Origin: CAYOFK01 sp964403185
Lineage (GTDB): Bacteria > Bacteroidota > Bacteroidia > Bacteroidales > VadinHA17
NCBI GenBank assembly: GCA_964403185.1
Contig: CAYOFK010000025.1
Span: 1-22,844, forward strand
DNA length: 22,844 nucleotides
Reading direction: 5' to 3'
In this document: piece by piece, positions 1 through 7,316 of the stretch
Numbering within the stretch: the first letter of the stretch is position 1
How the letters are laid out: each line of letters opens with the position of its first letter
Program-made: the position numbers and the translations under genes
Notes under the pieces: generated by a model
What the model was told of the DNA's origin: nothing
Seen by the model: the letters and a program-made list of their open reading frames with translations, nothing else
Databases searched by the model: none

Positions 1-301
1 TCCTGAACATTTCAAGCATGCGATCCGTGACGACAAATCCTCCGGCCACATTCAGGGTGCCAAAGAGTACGGCCAGAACGCCAAGAATAAGATTCACGGA
101 AAGTGAAGATATGTCGGCATGGCCCACAAGGATGATCCCTCCGATAATGATGACGCCACTTATGGCATTGGCCCCCGACATAAGGGGTGTATGCAGAACG
201 GAAGGGACGTTCGAAATGACTTCAACCCCAAGGAATATGGAGAGTACTACAATGAAGATCGCGTCTCTGTTTGTATAAAAAAACTCAAATGCTGTTTCCA
301 T
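1..301 (-). CDS. pntA2: NAD(P) transhydrogenase subunit alpha part 2 (membrane part), 3' end cut by window
   Basis: This encodes the small membrane subunit of the proton-translocating NAD(P)+ transhydrogenase, which uses the ion gradient to drive hydride transfer from NADH to NADP+. One hundred codons are visible from an ATG at 301-299, and the frame is still open at the window edge; the family is usually about 100 residues, so little is missing. The protein shows hydrophobic stretches near residues 14-24, 46-60 and 68-90. Characteristic segments are VISNVPSVLHTPLMSGANAI (residues 28-47) and a late TLNVAGGFVVTDRML stretch. It starts only 5 bp after the stop of pntA part 1, so the two are co-transcribed. 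The beta subunit (pntB) would be expected next, outside the window. Identification rests on family knowledge and strong motif agreement. Confidence 0.93.
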   Translation of the reverse strand, partial: METAFEFFYTNRDAIFIVVLSIFLGVEVISNVPSVLHTPLMSGANAISGVIIIGGIILVGHADISSLSVNLILGVLAVLFGTLNVAGGFVVTDRMLEMFR

Positions 302-306
302 GGTAT

Positions 307-1431
307 TTAGTTTATAATTTCTTTAACACGTTCGTGGACGATCTCTTTCTGATGGGTCAGGCAGGTACCTGCGACCAGGTCGTCCTCAAAATTCAGATTC
401 AGTTTCCCCTCCTCATCGATGATGAGTTTCAGGAAATTGATCAGGTTCTTGCTGAACATCCGGCTGGCATCGGTGGGTAATTCAGAAGGGTAATTGGAGT
501 TTCCAATGATGGAAACGCCTTTGTGGTCCACCACTTCTTCATTTTTTGTAAGTTCACAATTGCCACCGGTTGAAGCAGCCAGGTCAATAATGATGGAACC
601 GGCTTTCATAGCTTCAACAGTCTCTTTTTTTATCAACAGGGGAGCTGTTTTACCGGGGATCTGAGCGGTGCAAATAACCACATCGGCCCCGGAGGCATGA
701 TTGTGTATGGCTTCTTGCTGCTTCATTTTAAAATCTTCCGTTTGCTCAACAGCGTAGCCTCCGGCTTTAGCATCATCCTGGGATCCTTCAACCTCAACAA
801 ATTTGGCGCCTAAACTCATCACTTCTTCTTTCACAGCAGCGCGTACGTCAAAAACCTCAACAACAGCGCCGAGTTTCCTGGCTGTGGCCACCGCCTGCAA
901 TCCGGCAACTCCTGCACCCAGGATCAGGAACTTTGAAGGTTTGATGGTTCCTGCAGCAGACATGAACATCATGGTAAATTTGGACAAGCGTGAAGCCGCA
1001 TCAAGCACGGCTTTATAACCCGCCACAGTGGCCTGCGATGAAATCACATCCATGGCCTGGGCACGGGTGGTTCGTGGAATGATATCCAGTCCAAAGGAAG
1101 TGATGTTATGGTCTTTCAGCGCTTTGACCAGGTCCGTATTAAAAAACGGATTCATTACAGAAATCAGTACCTGGCCATCTTTCAAGGCTTGTACTTCTTC
1201 AGGATCAAGTGGATTTACTTTAGCCACCAGTTCGGCATCTTTGATGACCTGATCACGGGAAACCACCCTGGCTCCGGCTTCTTCATACTCCTTGTCACTT
1301 ACATATGATGCAGCGCCGGCGCCTTTTTCTACCAGTACCGGAACCTTTAATTGAACCAGACTGACCACGGTTTCAGGTAACATGGCCACCCTGTTTTCCT
1401 TATGAGATTCTTTGAGAATTCCTATGTTCAT
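307..1431 (-). CDS. pntA1: NAD(P) transhydrogenase subunit alpha part 1 (NAD(H)-binding domain)
   Basis: This is the soluble NAD(H)-binding domain I of the proton-translocating transhydrogenase, 374 aa, the usual length for the split-alpha form. It starts with MNIGILKESHKENRVAMLPE, as in the alanine dehydrogenase/PntA family. A conserved IPRTTRAQAMDVISSQA segment lies near residues 118-134. The Rossmann motif GAGVAGLQA is at 172-180, followed by an acidic strand end in VEVFDVR (191-197). The late IIGNSNYPSELPTDAS stretch is also typical of domain I. No membrane segments are present; those are in the next gene, 5 bp downstream. The split alpha subunit is known from Rhodospirillum rubrum and many Bacteroidota. 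The gene is divergent from nfnA. Its leader contains a terminator-like hairpin at 1574-1604, so attenuation is possible. Confidence 0.96.
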   Translation of the reverse strand: MNIGILKESHKENRVAMLPETVVSLVQLKVPVLVEKGAGAASYVSDKEYEEAGARVVSRDQVIKDAELVAKVNPLDPEEVQALKDGQVLISVMNPFFNTDLVKALKDHNITSFGLDIIPRTTRAQAMDVISSQATVAGYKAVLDAASRLSKFTMMFMSAAGTIKPSKFLILGAGVAGLQAVATARKLGAVVEVFDVRAAVKEEVMSLGAKFVEVEGSQDDAKAGGYAVEQTEDFKMKQQEAIHNHASGADVVICTAQIPGKTAPLLIKKETVEAMKAGSIIIDLAASTGGNCELTKNEEVVDHKGVSIIGNSNYPSELPTDASRMFSKNLINFLKLIIDEEGKLNLNFEDDLVAGTCLTHQKEIVHERVKEIIN

Positions 1432-1573
1432 TTGTGTGAATTTTTTTTCAAAGGAAGCAATTTATGTTTAAATAATCTTATTCTTAATAAAACAGTTTCA
1501 AAAAAAACCGGCATCACGGAATTGAAGTGCAACACACCCTTAACAGAAACACACTTAAACGCAGCCGGATTAC

Positions 1574-1604
1574 AAAAAAAAAAAATGACCCCGGAAGGAC
1601 CGGG
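1574..1604 (-). terminator. terminator-like hairpin in the leader of the transhydrogenase operon
   Basis: Read on the minus strand, a 5-bp GC stem (CCCGG at 1600-1604 with CCGGG at 1590-1594, 5-nt loop) is followed by GTCA and an uninterrupted run of twelve T (1574-1585). This is the form of an intrinsic terminator. It lies between the predicted minus-strand promoter (1683-1714) and the pntA1 start (1431). It could attenuate pnt transcription or block antisense reading. The stem is short, so confidence is moderate. Confidence 0.45.
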
Positions 1605-1664
1605 AAATGTGTAAAAATACAAATAAATTTACAGGATTATGTTTTAAAACAGCCATGACAAAAA

Positions 1665-1698
1665 TTTGGTTTCAGAAAGTGTCAAATTTATATATTTG
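1665..1698 (+). promoter_or_regulatory. predicted Bacteroidota-type promoter for nfnA-nfnB
   Basis: TTTG at 1665-1668 and TATATTTG at 1691-1698 match the -33 (TTTG) and -7 (TAnnTTTG) elements of the Bacteroidota primary sigma factor. The spacer is 22 bp, slightly longer than the usual 19-21. The nfnA ATG follows 32 bp after the -7 box. Confidence 0.55.
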
Positions 1699-1714
1699 CC
1701 TGCCTGTTAACAAA
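1683..1714 (-). promoter_or_regulatory. predicted divergent promoter for the pnt operon
   Basis: On the minus strand, TTTG (complement of CAAA at 1711-1714) is followed after 20 bp by TAAATTTG (complement of CAAATTTA at 1683-1690), an exact fit to the Bacteroidota consensus. Its -7 box directly abuts the plus-strand -7 box at 1691-1698. The transcript would have a leader of roughly 245 nt before pntA1, containing the hairpin at 1574-1604. A closer pnt promoter cannot be excluded. Confidence 0.45.
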
Positions 1715-1730
1715 AGTCAATTTAAAACGG

Positions 1731-2558
1731 ATGAATAAAATAATTAAAAAAGAGATACTGTCTGAAAATGTTGTAAAATTAGTTCTTGCCGCGCCTGAAA
1801 TCTCACGTTCAAGAAAACCAGGGCATTTTGTGATCGTTCGGGTAGATGATAAGGGAGAGCGCATACCTCTTACCATCGCCAATGCTGATGAGAAAAACGG
1901 GACTATAACAATCGTCATTCAGAAAGTAGGCGTATCTTCTGCAAAACTGTTTAGCCTGAACGCCGGTGATTCCATATTGAATGTAGTCGGCCCCATGGGT
2001 CGGGCCACCCATATAGAAAATGTCGGAACCGTGCTATGTGCAGGCGGAGGTGTAGGCATTGCCCCGCTCTTTCCCATTGTTGAGGGATTAAAAAAAGCCG
2101 GTAATAAGATCATCACCATTCTGGCAGCACGTTCAAAGGATCTCATCATCCTTGAGGAGGATATGCGTCAGCATTCGGATAAACTCATCATTATGACAGA
2201 CGATGGATCCTATGGAACTAAAGGTCTGGTTACCCATGGCATGGAAGAAGTTCTAACGAGTCAGAAGATCGATATGTCTGTTGTGATTGGTCCGGCTATT
2301 ATGATGAAATTTGCCTCACTCACCACTAAAAAATACAACGTGCCAACTGTTGCAAGCCTCAACACCATAATGGTTGACGGAACGGGGATGTGCGGGGCCT
2401 GCAGGATAACTGTCGGAGGAAAGACCAAATTTGTTTGTGTGGACGGCCCTGAGTTTGATGCTCACCAGATTGATTTTGACCTCATGCTGCAGCGTCTGAG
2501 TGCCTATCAGGAACAGGAAGCAAAAGCATACAGAGAATATTTAAAAACCTTAGCATAA
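1731..2558 (+). CDS. nfnA: NADH-dependent reduced ferredoxin:NADP+ oxidoreductase, small subunit (NfnA-like)
   Basis: A 275-aa protein of the PyrK/ferredoxin-NADP reductase family, matching the small subunit of NfnAB (also annotated as sulfide dehydrogenase subunit). An FAD-binding RIPLTIA motif is at residues 44-50 and the pyridine-nucleotide motif GGGVGIAPL at 105-113. Near the C-terminus Asp216, Cys221, Cys224 and Cys236 form the pattern D-x4-C-x2-C-x11-C. An Asp plus three Cys is the unusual [2Fe-2S] ligand set I recall for NfnA, where PyrK has four Cys. In NfnAB this subunit reacts with NADH and the complex couples NADH and reduced ferredoxin to NADP+ by electron bifurcation/confurcation. 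Its stop is 1 bp before the nfnB start. A sulfide dehydrogenase role is the main alternative. Confidence 0.88.
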   Translation: MNKIIKKEILSENVVKLVLAAPEISRSRKPGHFVIVRVDDKGERIPLTIANADEKNGTITIVIQKVGVSSAKLFSLNAGDSILNVVGPMGRATHIENVGTVLCAGGGVGIAPLFPIVEGLKKAGNKIITILAARSKDLIILEEDMRQHSDKLIIMTDDGSYGTKGLVTHGMEEVLTSQKIDMSVVIGPAIMMKFASLTTKKYNVPTVASLNTIMVDGTGMCGACRITVGGKTKFVCVDGPEFDAHQIDFDLMLQRLSAYQEQEAKAYREYLKTLA

Positions 2559-2559
2559 C

Positions 2560-4047
2560 ATGGAAGAATTAAAAGAATATCTGAAAGCTGAACGCAGTAA
2601 AGACTGGCGTGTTGAATTGCGAAAATCCAGAAAGGCCAAAGAACGGACCGAAATCCTCCGTGTTCACATGCCCGAAGCCGATCCTGTGAGGCGGAATAAA
2701 AATTCTGAAGAGGTAAACAAAGGCCTGCCCGGTGAAAAAGCCATCGTTGAAGCCAGTCGTTGCCTCGATTGCGCTAACCCAACCTGCATCAGCGGGTGTC
2801 CGGTAGAAATAAACATCCCCAAATTCATAAAAAAGATCGAGATGGAAGACTTTATGGGCGCTGCAAAAGTCCTTAAAGAAACCAATACGCTTCCGGCAGT
2901 CTGTGGAAGGGTGTGTCCCCAGGAAAAACAATGTGAAGAGGTTTGTTTCTATACTGTTTCCCTGAAAAAAGACCCGATTGCCATCGGCCATCTTGAGCGC
3001 TTTGCTGCAGACTTTGAACAAAATTCGGGTACTATGTCCATCCCCGAAACCGGGAAATCCCTGGGAATCAAAATAGCTGTAATCGGATCCGGTCCGGCAG
3101 GCTTGGCCTGCGCCGGCGACCTGGCTAAATTTGGTTGTGATGTTACTGTATTTGAAGCGCTGCATGAACTGGGCGGAGTACTCAAATACGGTATCCCTGA
3201 ATTCCGTCTGCCAAACAGCATTGTGGATGCTGAGATCAACGTCATGGAGAAGATGGGTGTGAAATTCAAAAAAGATTTTATTATTGGAAAGACTATATCG
3301 TTGGACGATTTAAAAACCGATGGTTTTAAAGCTTTCTTTGTGGGAAGTGGGGCCGGATTGCCAAACTTCATGAACATACCCGGCGAGAACTTTAATAATA
3401 TTTTTTCTTCGAATGAGTACCTCACGAGGGTGAATTTGATGAATGCTGCCAATGATGAATACGACACGCCGGTAATCAGCGGTGCCAATGTGGCGGTGAT
3501 CGGAGGTGGTAATACAGCAATGGATTCGGTGCGTACCGCCAAAAGGCTGGGTGCGAAACGGGCAATGATCATCTACAGGAGATCCCGTGAGGAAATGCCG
3601 GCCCGGGTTGAGGAGGTTAAACATGCTATTGAGGAAGGTATTGAATTTATGAATCTGCACAATCCTGTGGAATATTTTGCTGACAAGGACGGACGCGTAA
3701 ATAAAATGCGACTTCAGAAAATGAAGCTAGGTGAGCCCGATGATTCAGGACGACGCAGGCCTATTCCAATCGAGAATTCTGAATTTGATGTGGAGGTGGA
3801 TACGGTTATTGTAAGCGTGGGCGTGTCTCCTAACCCGCTCATTCCAAGCGCCCTGCCTGATTTGAAAGTTACTGGCTGGGGCACCATAGAAGTCAATCCT
3901 GAGACCATGCAATCATCCATGCCTGAAATCTTTGCCGGAGGTGATATCGTTCGGGGAGGTGCCACCGTTATCCTGGCCATGGGCGATGGCAGAAAAGCAG
4001 CTGCAGGCATTTATAAATATGTTGGGCAATTCGTAAAAGCAAATTAA
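2560..4047 (+). CDS. nfnB: NADH-dependent reduced ferredoxin:NADP+ oxidoreductase, large subunit (NfnB; GltD-like)
   Basis: A 495-aa flavoprotein of the glutamate synthase small-subunit family. The N-terminal domain has two [4Fe-4S] cysteine sets: C68, C71, C76, C80 and C115, C119, C125, C129. The FAD-binding GSGPAG is at 176-181 and the NADP-binding GGGNTA at 315-320. The C-terminal FAGGDIVRGGATVILAMGDG stretch closes the FAD site. Its direct partner is NfnA, not a glutamate synthase large subunit, which argues for NfnAB rather than GOGAT. In characterised NfnAB the large subunit binds NADP(H) and exchanges electrons with ferredoxin. The N-terminal extension of about 50 charged residues is somewhat long but common in this group. 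The next gene begins 20 bp downstream and is probably in the same operon. Confidence 0.9.
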   Translation: MEELKEYLKAERSKDWRVELRKSRKAKERTEILRVHMPEADPVRRNKNSEEVNKGLPGEKAIVEASRCLDCANPTCISGCPVEINIPKFIKKIEMEDFMGAAKVLKETNTLPAVCGRVCPQEKQCEEVCFYTVSLKKDPIAIGHLERFAADFEQNSGTMSIPETGKSLGIKIAVIGSGPAGLACAGDLAKFGCDVTVFEALHELGGVLKYGIPEFRLPNSIVDAEINVMEKMGVKFKKDFIIGKTISLDDLKTDGFKAFFVGSGAGLPNFMNIPGENFNNIFSSNEYLTRVNLMNAANDEYDTPVISGANVAVIGGGNTAMDSVRTAKRLGAKRAMIIYRRSREEMPARVEEVKHAIEEGIEFMNLHNPVEYFADKDGRVNKMRLQKMKLGEPDDSGRRRPIPIENSEFDVEVDTVIVSVGVSPNPLIPSALPDLKVTGWGTIEVNPETMQSSMPEIFAGGDIVRGGATVILAMGDGRKAAAGIYKYVGQFVKAN

Positions 4048-4067
4048 TTTTATAAAAAATAAACATT

Positions 4068-5066
4068 ATGGCTGATCTAAGTATCAAATATATGGGCATA
4101 ACCCTGAGAAATCCACTCATCGTGGCCAGCTCAGGATTAACAGACACATATGGAAAAATTGCTGAGCACGACAAAAACGGTGCAGGGGCAGTGGTCCTCA
4201 AATCATTGTTTGAAGAACAGATCATGCTGGAAGCCGAACAAATGCTTCAGGCTGCAAAAAAAAATAATCTGATCTATGCCGATTATTCTGAAACCCTCGA
4301 TTATATTGATGTACACCTCAAGGAAAAAGAACTGGGGAACTACCTGGAAATGATCCGAAAAATAAAAAAAGACCTGCTCATACCGGTCATAGCCAGTGTG
4401 AACTGCTTAACCCCCCTTGAATGGACAGGTTTTGCAAGAGAAATTGAACATGCAGGTGCCAATGCTCTGGAACTGAATATTTTTATCATGCCTTTTAATT
4501 TCGAAGGCAATTCCACGGAGATTGAAGAAAAGTACTACACCATCGTCAAAAAGGTGAAATCCGAGATCAGCATCCCGGTGGCAGTAAAGATCAGTCCGTT
4601 TTTTGCCAATCTTGGACAGGTGATAGCCAGGCTTGAGTCTGCAGGCGCCAACGCAGTGGTGCTGTTTAACAGGTTTGCCCGTCCCGATATTAATATCGAG
4701 GATATGAAAGTTACAAATGCAGAAGTTTACAGTACGCCTGAGGAGATCTCAAATACGCTGCGCTGGATTGCCATAATGGCCAATCGCGTTCAGATCGATC
4801 TGGTAGCTTCAACCGGGGTGCATGACGGTGCGGCCATGATCAAACAGATTCTTGCCGGTGCAGATGCAGTGCAGGTAGCATCCGCACTGTATAAGAATGG
4901 AAGCAAATATATTCCAGAGATGCTTAATGTTGCAGACCGGTGGATGACCAGGAAAGGATTCAATTACATCGACCAGTTCAAGGGCATGTTAAGCCAGGAA
5001 AAAACCAGTAATCCGGATGTGTTTGAGCGCCTGCAATTCATGAAATATTTTAGCGATATTAAATGA
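4068..5066 (+). CDS. dihydroorotate dehydrogenase-like flavoprotein lacking the catalytic Cys motif
   Basis: A 332-aa TIM-barrel protein of the class 1 dihydroorotate dehydrogenase (PyrD) superfamily. It opens with LSIKYMGITLRNPLIVASSG, as PyrD proteins do, and ends its barrel with the phosphate-binding region STGVHDGAAMIKQILAGADAVQVASAL (about residues 253-279). In class 1 DHODs the active-site loop reads NLSCPN, with Cys as the catalytic base and the second Asn contacting orotate. Here the corresponding segment, after ANALEL, is NIFIMPF (residues 137-143), with neither. It is therefore unlikely to be the pyrimidine-pathway enzyme, and its substrate is unknown. It lies 20 bp after nfnB; because NfnA resembles PyrK, the electron-transfer partner of class 1B DHOD, a functional link to NfnAB is plausible but unproven. 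Confidence 0.85.
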   Translation: MADLSIKYMGITLRNPLIVASSGLTDTYGKIAEHDKNGAGAVVLKSLFEEQIMLEAEQMLQAAKKNNLIYADYSETLDYIDVHLKEKELGNYLEMIRKIKKDLLIPVIASVNCLTPLEWTGFAREIEHAGANALELNIFIMPFNFEGNSTEIEEKYYTIVKKVKSEISIPVAVKISPFFANLGQVIARLESAGANAVVLFNRFARPDINIEDMKVTNAEVYSTPEEISNTLRWIAIMANRVQIDLVASTGVHDGAAMIKQILAGADAVQVASALYKNGSKYIPEMLNVADRWMTRKGFNYIDQFKGMLSQEKTSNPDVFERLQFMKYFSDIK

Positions 5067-5169
5067 TAATTCCTGGTCGAAGTGTCAGGATTGAACAGTT
5101 GAGGGGCTTGACTGATCGCCGGACCGCTGAGCGGGGGCTGGTGTGAAGGCAAGCCGGGAATGATGTCTC

Positions 5170-5235
5170 AAATTCCAAATAATAATTTCCAAATAACAAA
5201 CAATTTCCAAATCTCAAATTCCAAATTTCAAACAC
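5170..5235. repeat. degenerate short tandem repeat (ATTTCCAAAT-like)
   Basis: AATTCCAAAT, AATTTCCAAAT and close variants recur about five times with irregular spacing. The units are too short and irregular for a CRISPR array and look like slippage-prone low-complexity DNA. Confidence 0.6.
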
Positions 5236-5445
5236 CAGGAATTAAATATTTGTGAAATTTTTGTGAGATCCTGAACCCCTGCCCTGCTGTGCAGGCCGGG
5301 TTTCAGGATGACGGTTTGATAACCACCTTCCCCTCCTTACAGTCGGGTACTCCTCCCTGCCCTCCGGCAGGCGGGCTTGAAAAAGGAGGAGAATTTAGTG
5401 CCTGCTTTTGAAATATTTTAGCACTATAAGGGCGGAATATAATAG

Positions 5446-5483
5446 CCCGGGGTGAAGCCCCGGGTTTTCCGGGATACCCGGAA
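5446..5483. repeat. two adjacent perfect GC-rich hairpins
   Basis: CCCGGGG (5446-5452) pairs with CCCCGGG (5458-5464) over a 5-nt loop. TTCCGGG (5467-5473) pairs with CCCGGAA (5477-5483) over a 3-nt loop. Both 7-bp stems are perfect. They may act as bidirectional terminators between the converging genes or be a dispersed palindromic repeat. Confidence 0.7.
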
Positions 5484-5517
5484 CAGAGGAAGGTTCGGCA
5501 GACAAGTTGGTGCAGGA

Positions 5518-5573
5518 AAACCTTCCAGAGTGCGAACGAAGTAAGCTCCTGGAAGTGTTTTTAACACAGAAGG
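5518..5573 (+). repeat. 56-bp dispersed hairpin repeat, copy 1
   Basis: Identical over 56 bp to the reverse complement of 20829-20884. It contains CTTCCAG...CTGGAAG (7-bp stem, 20-nt loop) followed by GTGTT-TTT-AACAC (5-bp stem). It ends 17 bp from the stop codon of the minus-strand lipoprotein gene. Confidence 0.9.
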
Positions 5574-5590
5574 AGTTGAACATTCCCGGA

Positions 5591-6409
5591 TTAATCTCCC
5601 CCGGATTCAACTCCTCCAATTGTCATAGTACAATCCGGGCAGGTTTTATTTTTACAAAACCAAATACCCTTTCTTTTAACTGCATCTTTACAATCATCCA
5701 TCACAGGGTTACATTCGCATGTGGGATCCCCGGGTCCACCATCCTTGCTGTCAAGAAACTCAACAGGCAAAGCATAAGCCACCAGATTACCGTATAGGCT
5801 TATTCCAACTTTCCGGTACTCAGTTTTATTAAGATCTGCTTCTGTAAGTTCTTCCTTACCATAGAATTTCAAATTTATCTCCTTGATTTTCTCATTCACA
5901 ATATCAATCTCAAAAAGAGTTTCTTTTGCCCGGAAAGTATTGATAGCTTCTTCCTGTTTGTAAATTATTCTAAAAGGATCATTTAGATTTATAACAACCC
6001 CATTTGTTAATATTGTTTTCTCAACAAATCTTCCCCTACAGGAACCAGTGCATGTTGATTGAGCACAACCAAAACCAAACTCTGGATGGTAAAAGGGAGA
6101 GCACCCTCCTGTTCCTTGCTCGCAAGTACATTTATACCCCCCTTCATCAGTAATAACAAGGTTGTCATTATTATCCATGTAAGCCAACCTGTAACTATCC
6201 GGGAAATGGAATTCAAATCCTGATGTGGTTGGTACAATTCTAGTATAATCGGGAAGCTTAAAGGTCCCAATATTTGCACCATCACCGAATACTACTTCAG
6301 GTAATACAGGGATTTTGATTAGTTCAGTTCTGTCCTGTTTTGAACAGGATACAATAATTGCAGCCGTTACAATTATTGCTACTGAAATGAAAATAAAAAT
6401 GTTCTTCAT
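5591..6409 (-). CDS. cysteine-rich putative lipoprotein with a duplicated six-Cys module
   Basis: A 272-aa protein of unknown function. The chosen start gives a lipoprotein signal: a hydrophobic stretch after MKNIFIF and a lipobox ending IVSC, with Cys22 as the lipidated residue. An in-frame ATG at 6472 lies upstream of the predicted promoter and is rejected. The mature protein has two clusters with nearly the same spacing: C94-C96-C103-C115-C120-C124 and C231-C233-C240-C252-C257-C260, that is CxC-x6-C-x11-C-x4-C-x(2-3)-C. About 106 Cys-free residues separate them. Such spacing suggests disulfide knots or metal binding outside the cytoplasm, but I do not recognise the family. The gene is AT-richer than its neighbours and sits beside an IS, which fits accessory DNA. 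It converges on the DHOD-like gene. Confidence 0.78.
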   Translation of the reverse strand: MKNIFIFISVAIIVTAAIIVSCSKQDRTELIKIPVLPEVVFGDGANIGTFKLPDYTRIVPTTSGFEFHFPDSYRLAYMDNNDNLVITDEGGYKCTCEQGTGGCSPFYHPEFGFGCAQSTCTGSCRGRFVEKTILTNGVVINLNDPFRIIYKQEEAINTFRAKETLFEIDIVNEKIKEINLKFYGKEELTEADLNKTEYRKVGISLYGNLVAYALPVEFLDSKDGGPGDPTCECNPVMDDCKDAVKRKGIWFCKNKTCPDCTMTIGGVESGGD

Positions 6410-6445
6410 AATAATAGGAATTATGGATATTATTAAGTTTCGAAT

Positions 6446-6476
6446 CAAATTTATACTTTTTTTTTTCGTCATAAAA
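6446..6476 (-). promoter_or_regulatory. predicted promoter of the Cys-rich lipoprotein
   Basis: On the minus strand TAAATTTG (complement of 6446-6453) matches the TAnnTTTG -7 box, with TTTT (complement of 6473-6476) 19 bp upstream as a near -33 box. The predicted leader is about 30 nt, which supports the start at 6409. Confidence 0.45.
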
Positions 6477-6645
6477 CATGATATATATCATATATTTAAA
6501 TATACACGTAAGTATAAATCTTCAGCCTGATTTTACGGATTAGTATTAAAAAATTTACATTTTTTGTTACATTATTTTTATCCGTTTGGTTTTTCCGAAT
6601 ATATTGTGGGATATCCATACAATTCAATTATGCTCTAGTGTCATG

Positions 6646-7299
6646 TCAAAATAATATTGTCGGATAAAGCCTTTTTAACTTTATCCTGGCATCATTAGTT
6701 TTAAATTGCCAGTTAATCTTTGCCTTCTTGTTATTTCTGCTTTGTTCCCAGGCCTTTACCTCTTTTCTTATGGTAGCCATATTGTCTATTCGCCGGTTCA
6801 GGCATTGGCCCATTAATACGTTCAGTTCTATTTCCGCCATATTCAGCCAACTGCCATGCTTCGGAGTATAGATAAACTCAAACCGGTCCCAGATCCGTTT
6901 GGCCTCCTGTGGTGGGAACGTTTCATACAGAGCTGAAGGCGTATGTGTATTCAGGTTATCCATTACCAGTCTTATTTTTATAGCGTCTGGGTAATGATTG
7001 TCCGCAATGTCTTTAACAAAGTAAGCCCATTCTCTTTTTGTTTTCTTCCCAGTTACATCAACAAACCGTTTACCTACTAATGGCTCATTGGCCATGAAAA
7101 TATTTGCCACACCGTTTCGTGAATATTCATAATCCTCTTTTGCATCCTGACCCGGTTTCCTGGCAATGGGGATACGTGTATGCTTTATCAGTTGCTTAGG
7201 CGATTCATCCATGCACACAACCGGGAATCTTACATCGTAAGGGGTTTTATATACATCCAGTATCGATTCCATATGTGCCACAAAATCACTGTTTTCCAA
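6646..7299 (-). CDS. IS630-family transposase, catalytic DDE part (second frame)
   Basis: 217 aa from its first Met, carrying the DDE catalytic core: the first Asp in VVCMDESPKQL, the second in RLVMDNLNTHTPSAL, and the Glu in SWLNMAEIELNV, which follows the family hallmark TPKHGSWLN. Coding similarity continues upstream of this Met: the frame reads KPWRVIGWVIPP just before it. The frame therefore joins the first ORF by a -1 shift at an A8 run (7343-7350) and probably is not translated alone. Either programmed slippage or a disabling indel could explain the split. C-terminal residues reach into the left TIR, which is normal in compact IS elements. Confidence 0.88.
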   Translation of the reverse strand: MENSDFVAHMESILDVYKTPYDVRFPVVCMDESPKQLIKHTRIPIARKPGQDAKEDYEYSRNGVANIFMANEPLVGKRFVDVTGKKTKREWAYFVKDIADNHYPDAIKIRLVMDNLNTHTPSALYETFPPQEAKRIWDRFEFIYTPKHGSWLNMAEIELNVLMGQCLNRRIDNMATIRKEVKAWEQSRNNKKAKINWQFKTNDARIKLKRLYPTILF

Positions 7300-7316
7300 T
7301 GGAGGTATTACCCAAC

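Larger units (their letters stand above)
5067..5590. other. convergent intergenic gap filled with repeats and hairpins
   Basis: No convincing gene is present. Contents are a degenerate ATTCCAAAT-type repeat (5170-5235), a GC hairpin with stem CCTGCC/GGCAGG (5356-5371), two adjacent perfect hairpins (5446-5483), and one copy of a 56-bp dispersed repeat (5518-5573). Short open frames across these repeats are not believable as genes. Confidence 0.7.

Noticed and set aside
2949..3572. 207-codon minus-strand open frame
   Set aside because: It lies wholly antisense to nfnB, which has clear FeS, FAD and NADP motifs. The antisense product shows no recognisable domain.
2560..4047. Annotation as glutamate synthase small subunit (gltD)
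   Set aside because: No glutamate synthase large subunit is adjacent; the direct partner is an NfnA/PyrK-type subunit with a one-base gap.
5170..5235. Repeat cluster considered as a CRISPR array
   Set aside because: Units are about 10 bp, degenerate and irregularly spaced, with no constant repeat-spacer pattern and no cas genes nearby.
5507..5797. Open frame that shares the peptide NLPECERSKLLEVFLTQK with a frame at 20692-20892
   Set aside because: The shared peptide comes only from the 56-bp DNA repeat, which forms hairpins and occurs in both orientations in non-coding gaps. The rest of each frame is antisense to a gene or in repeats.
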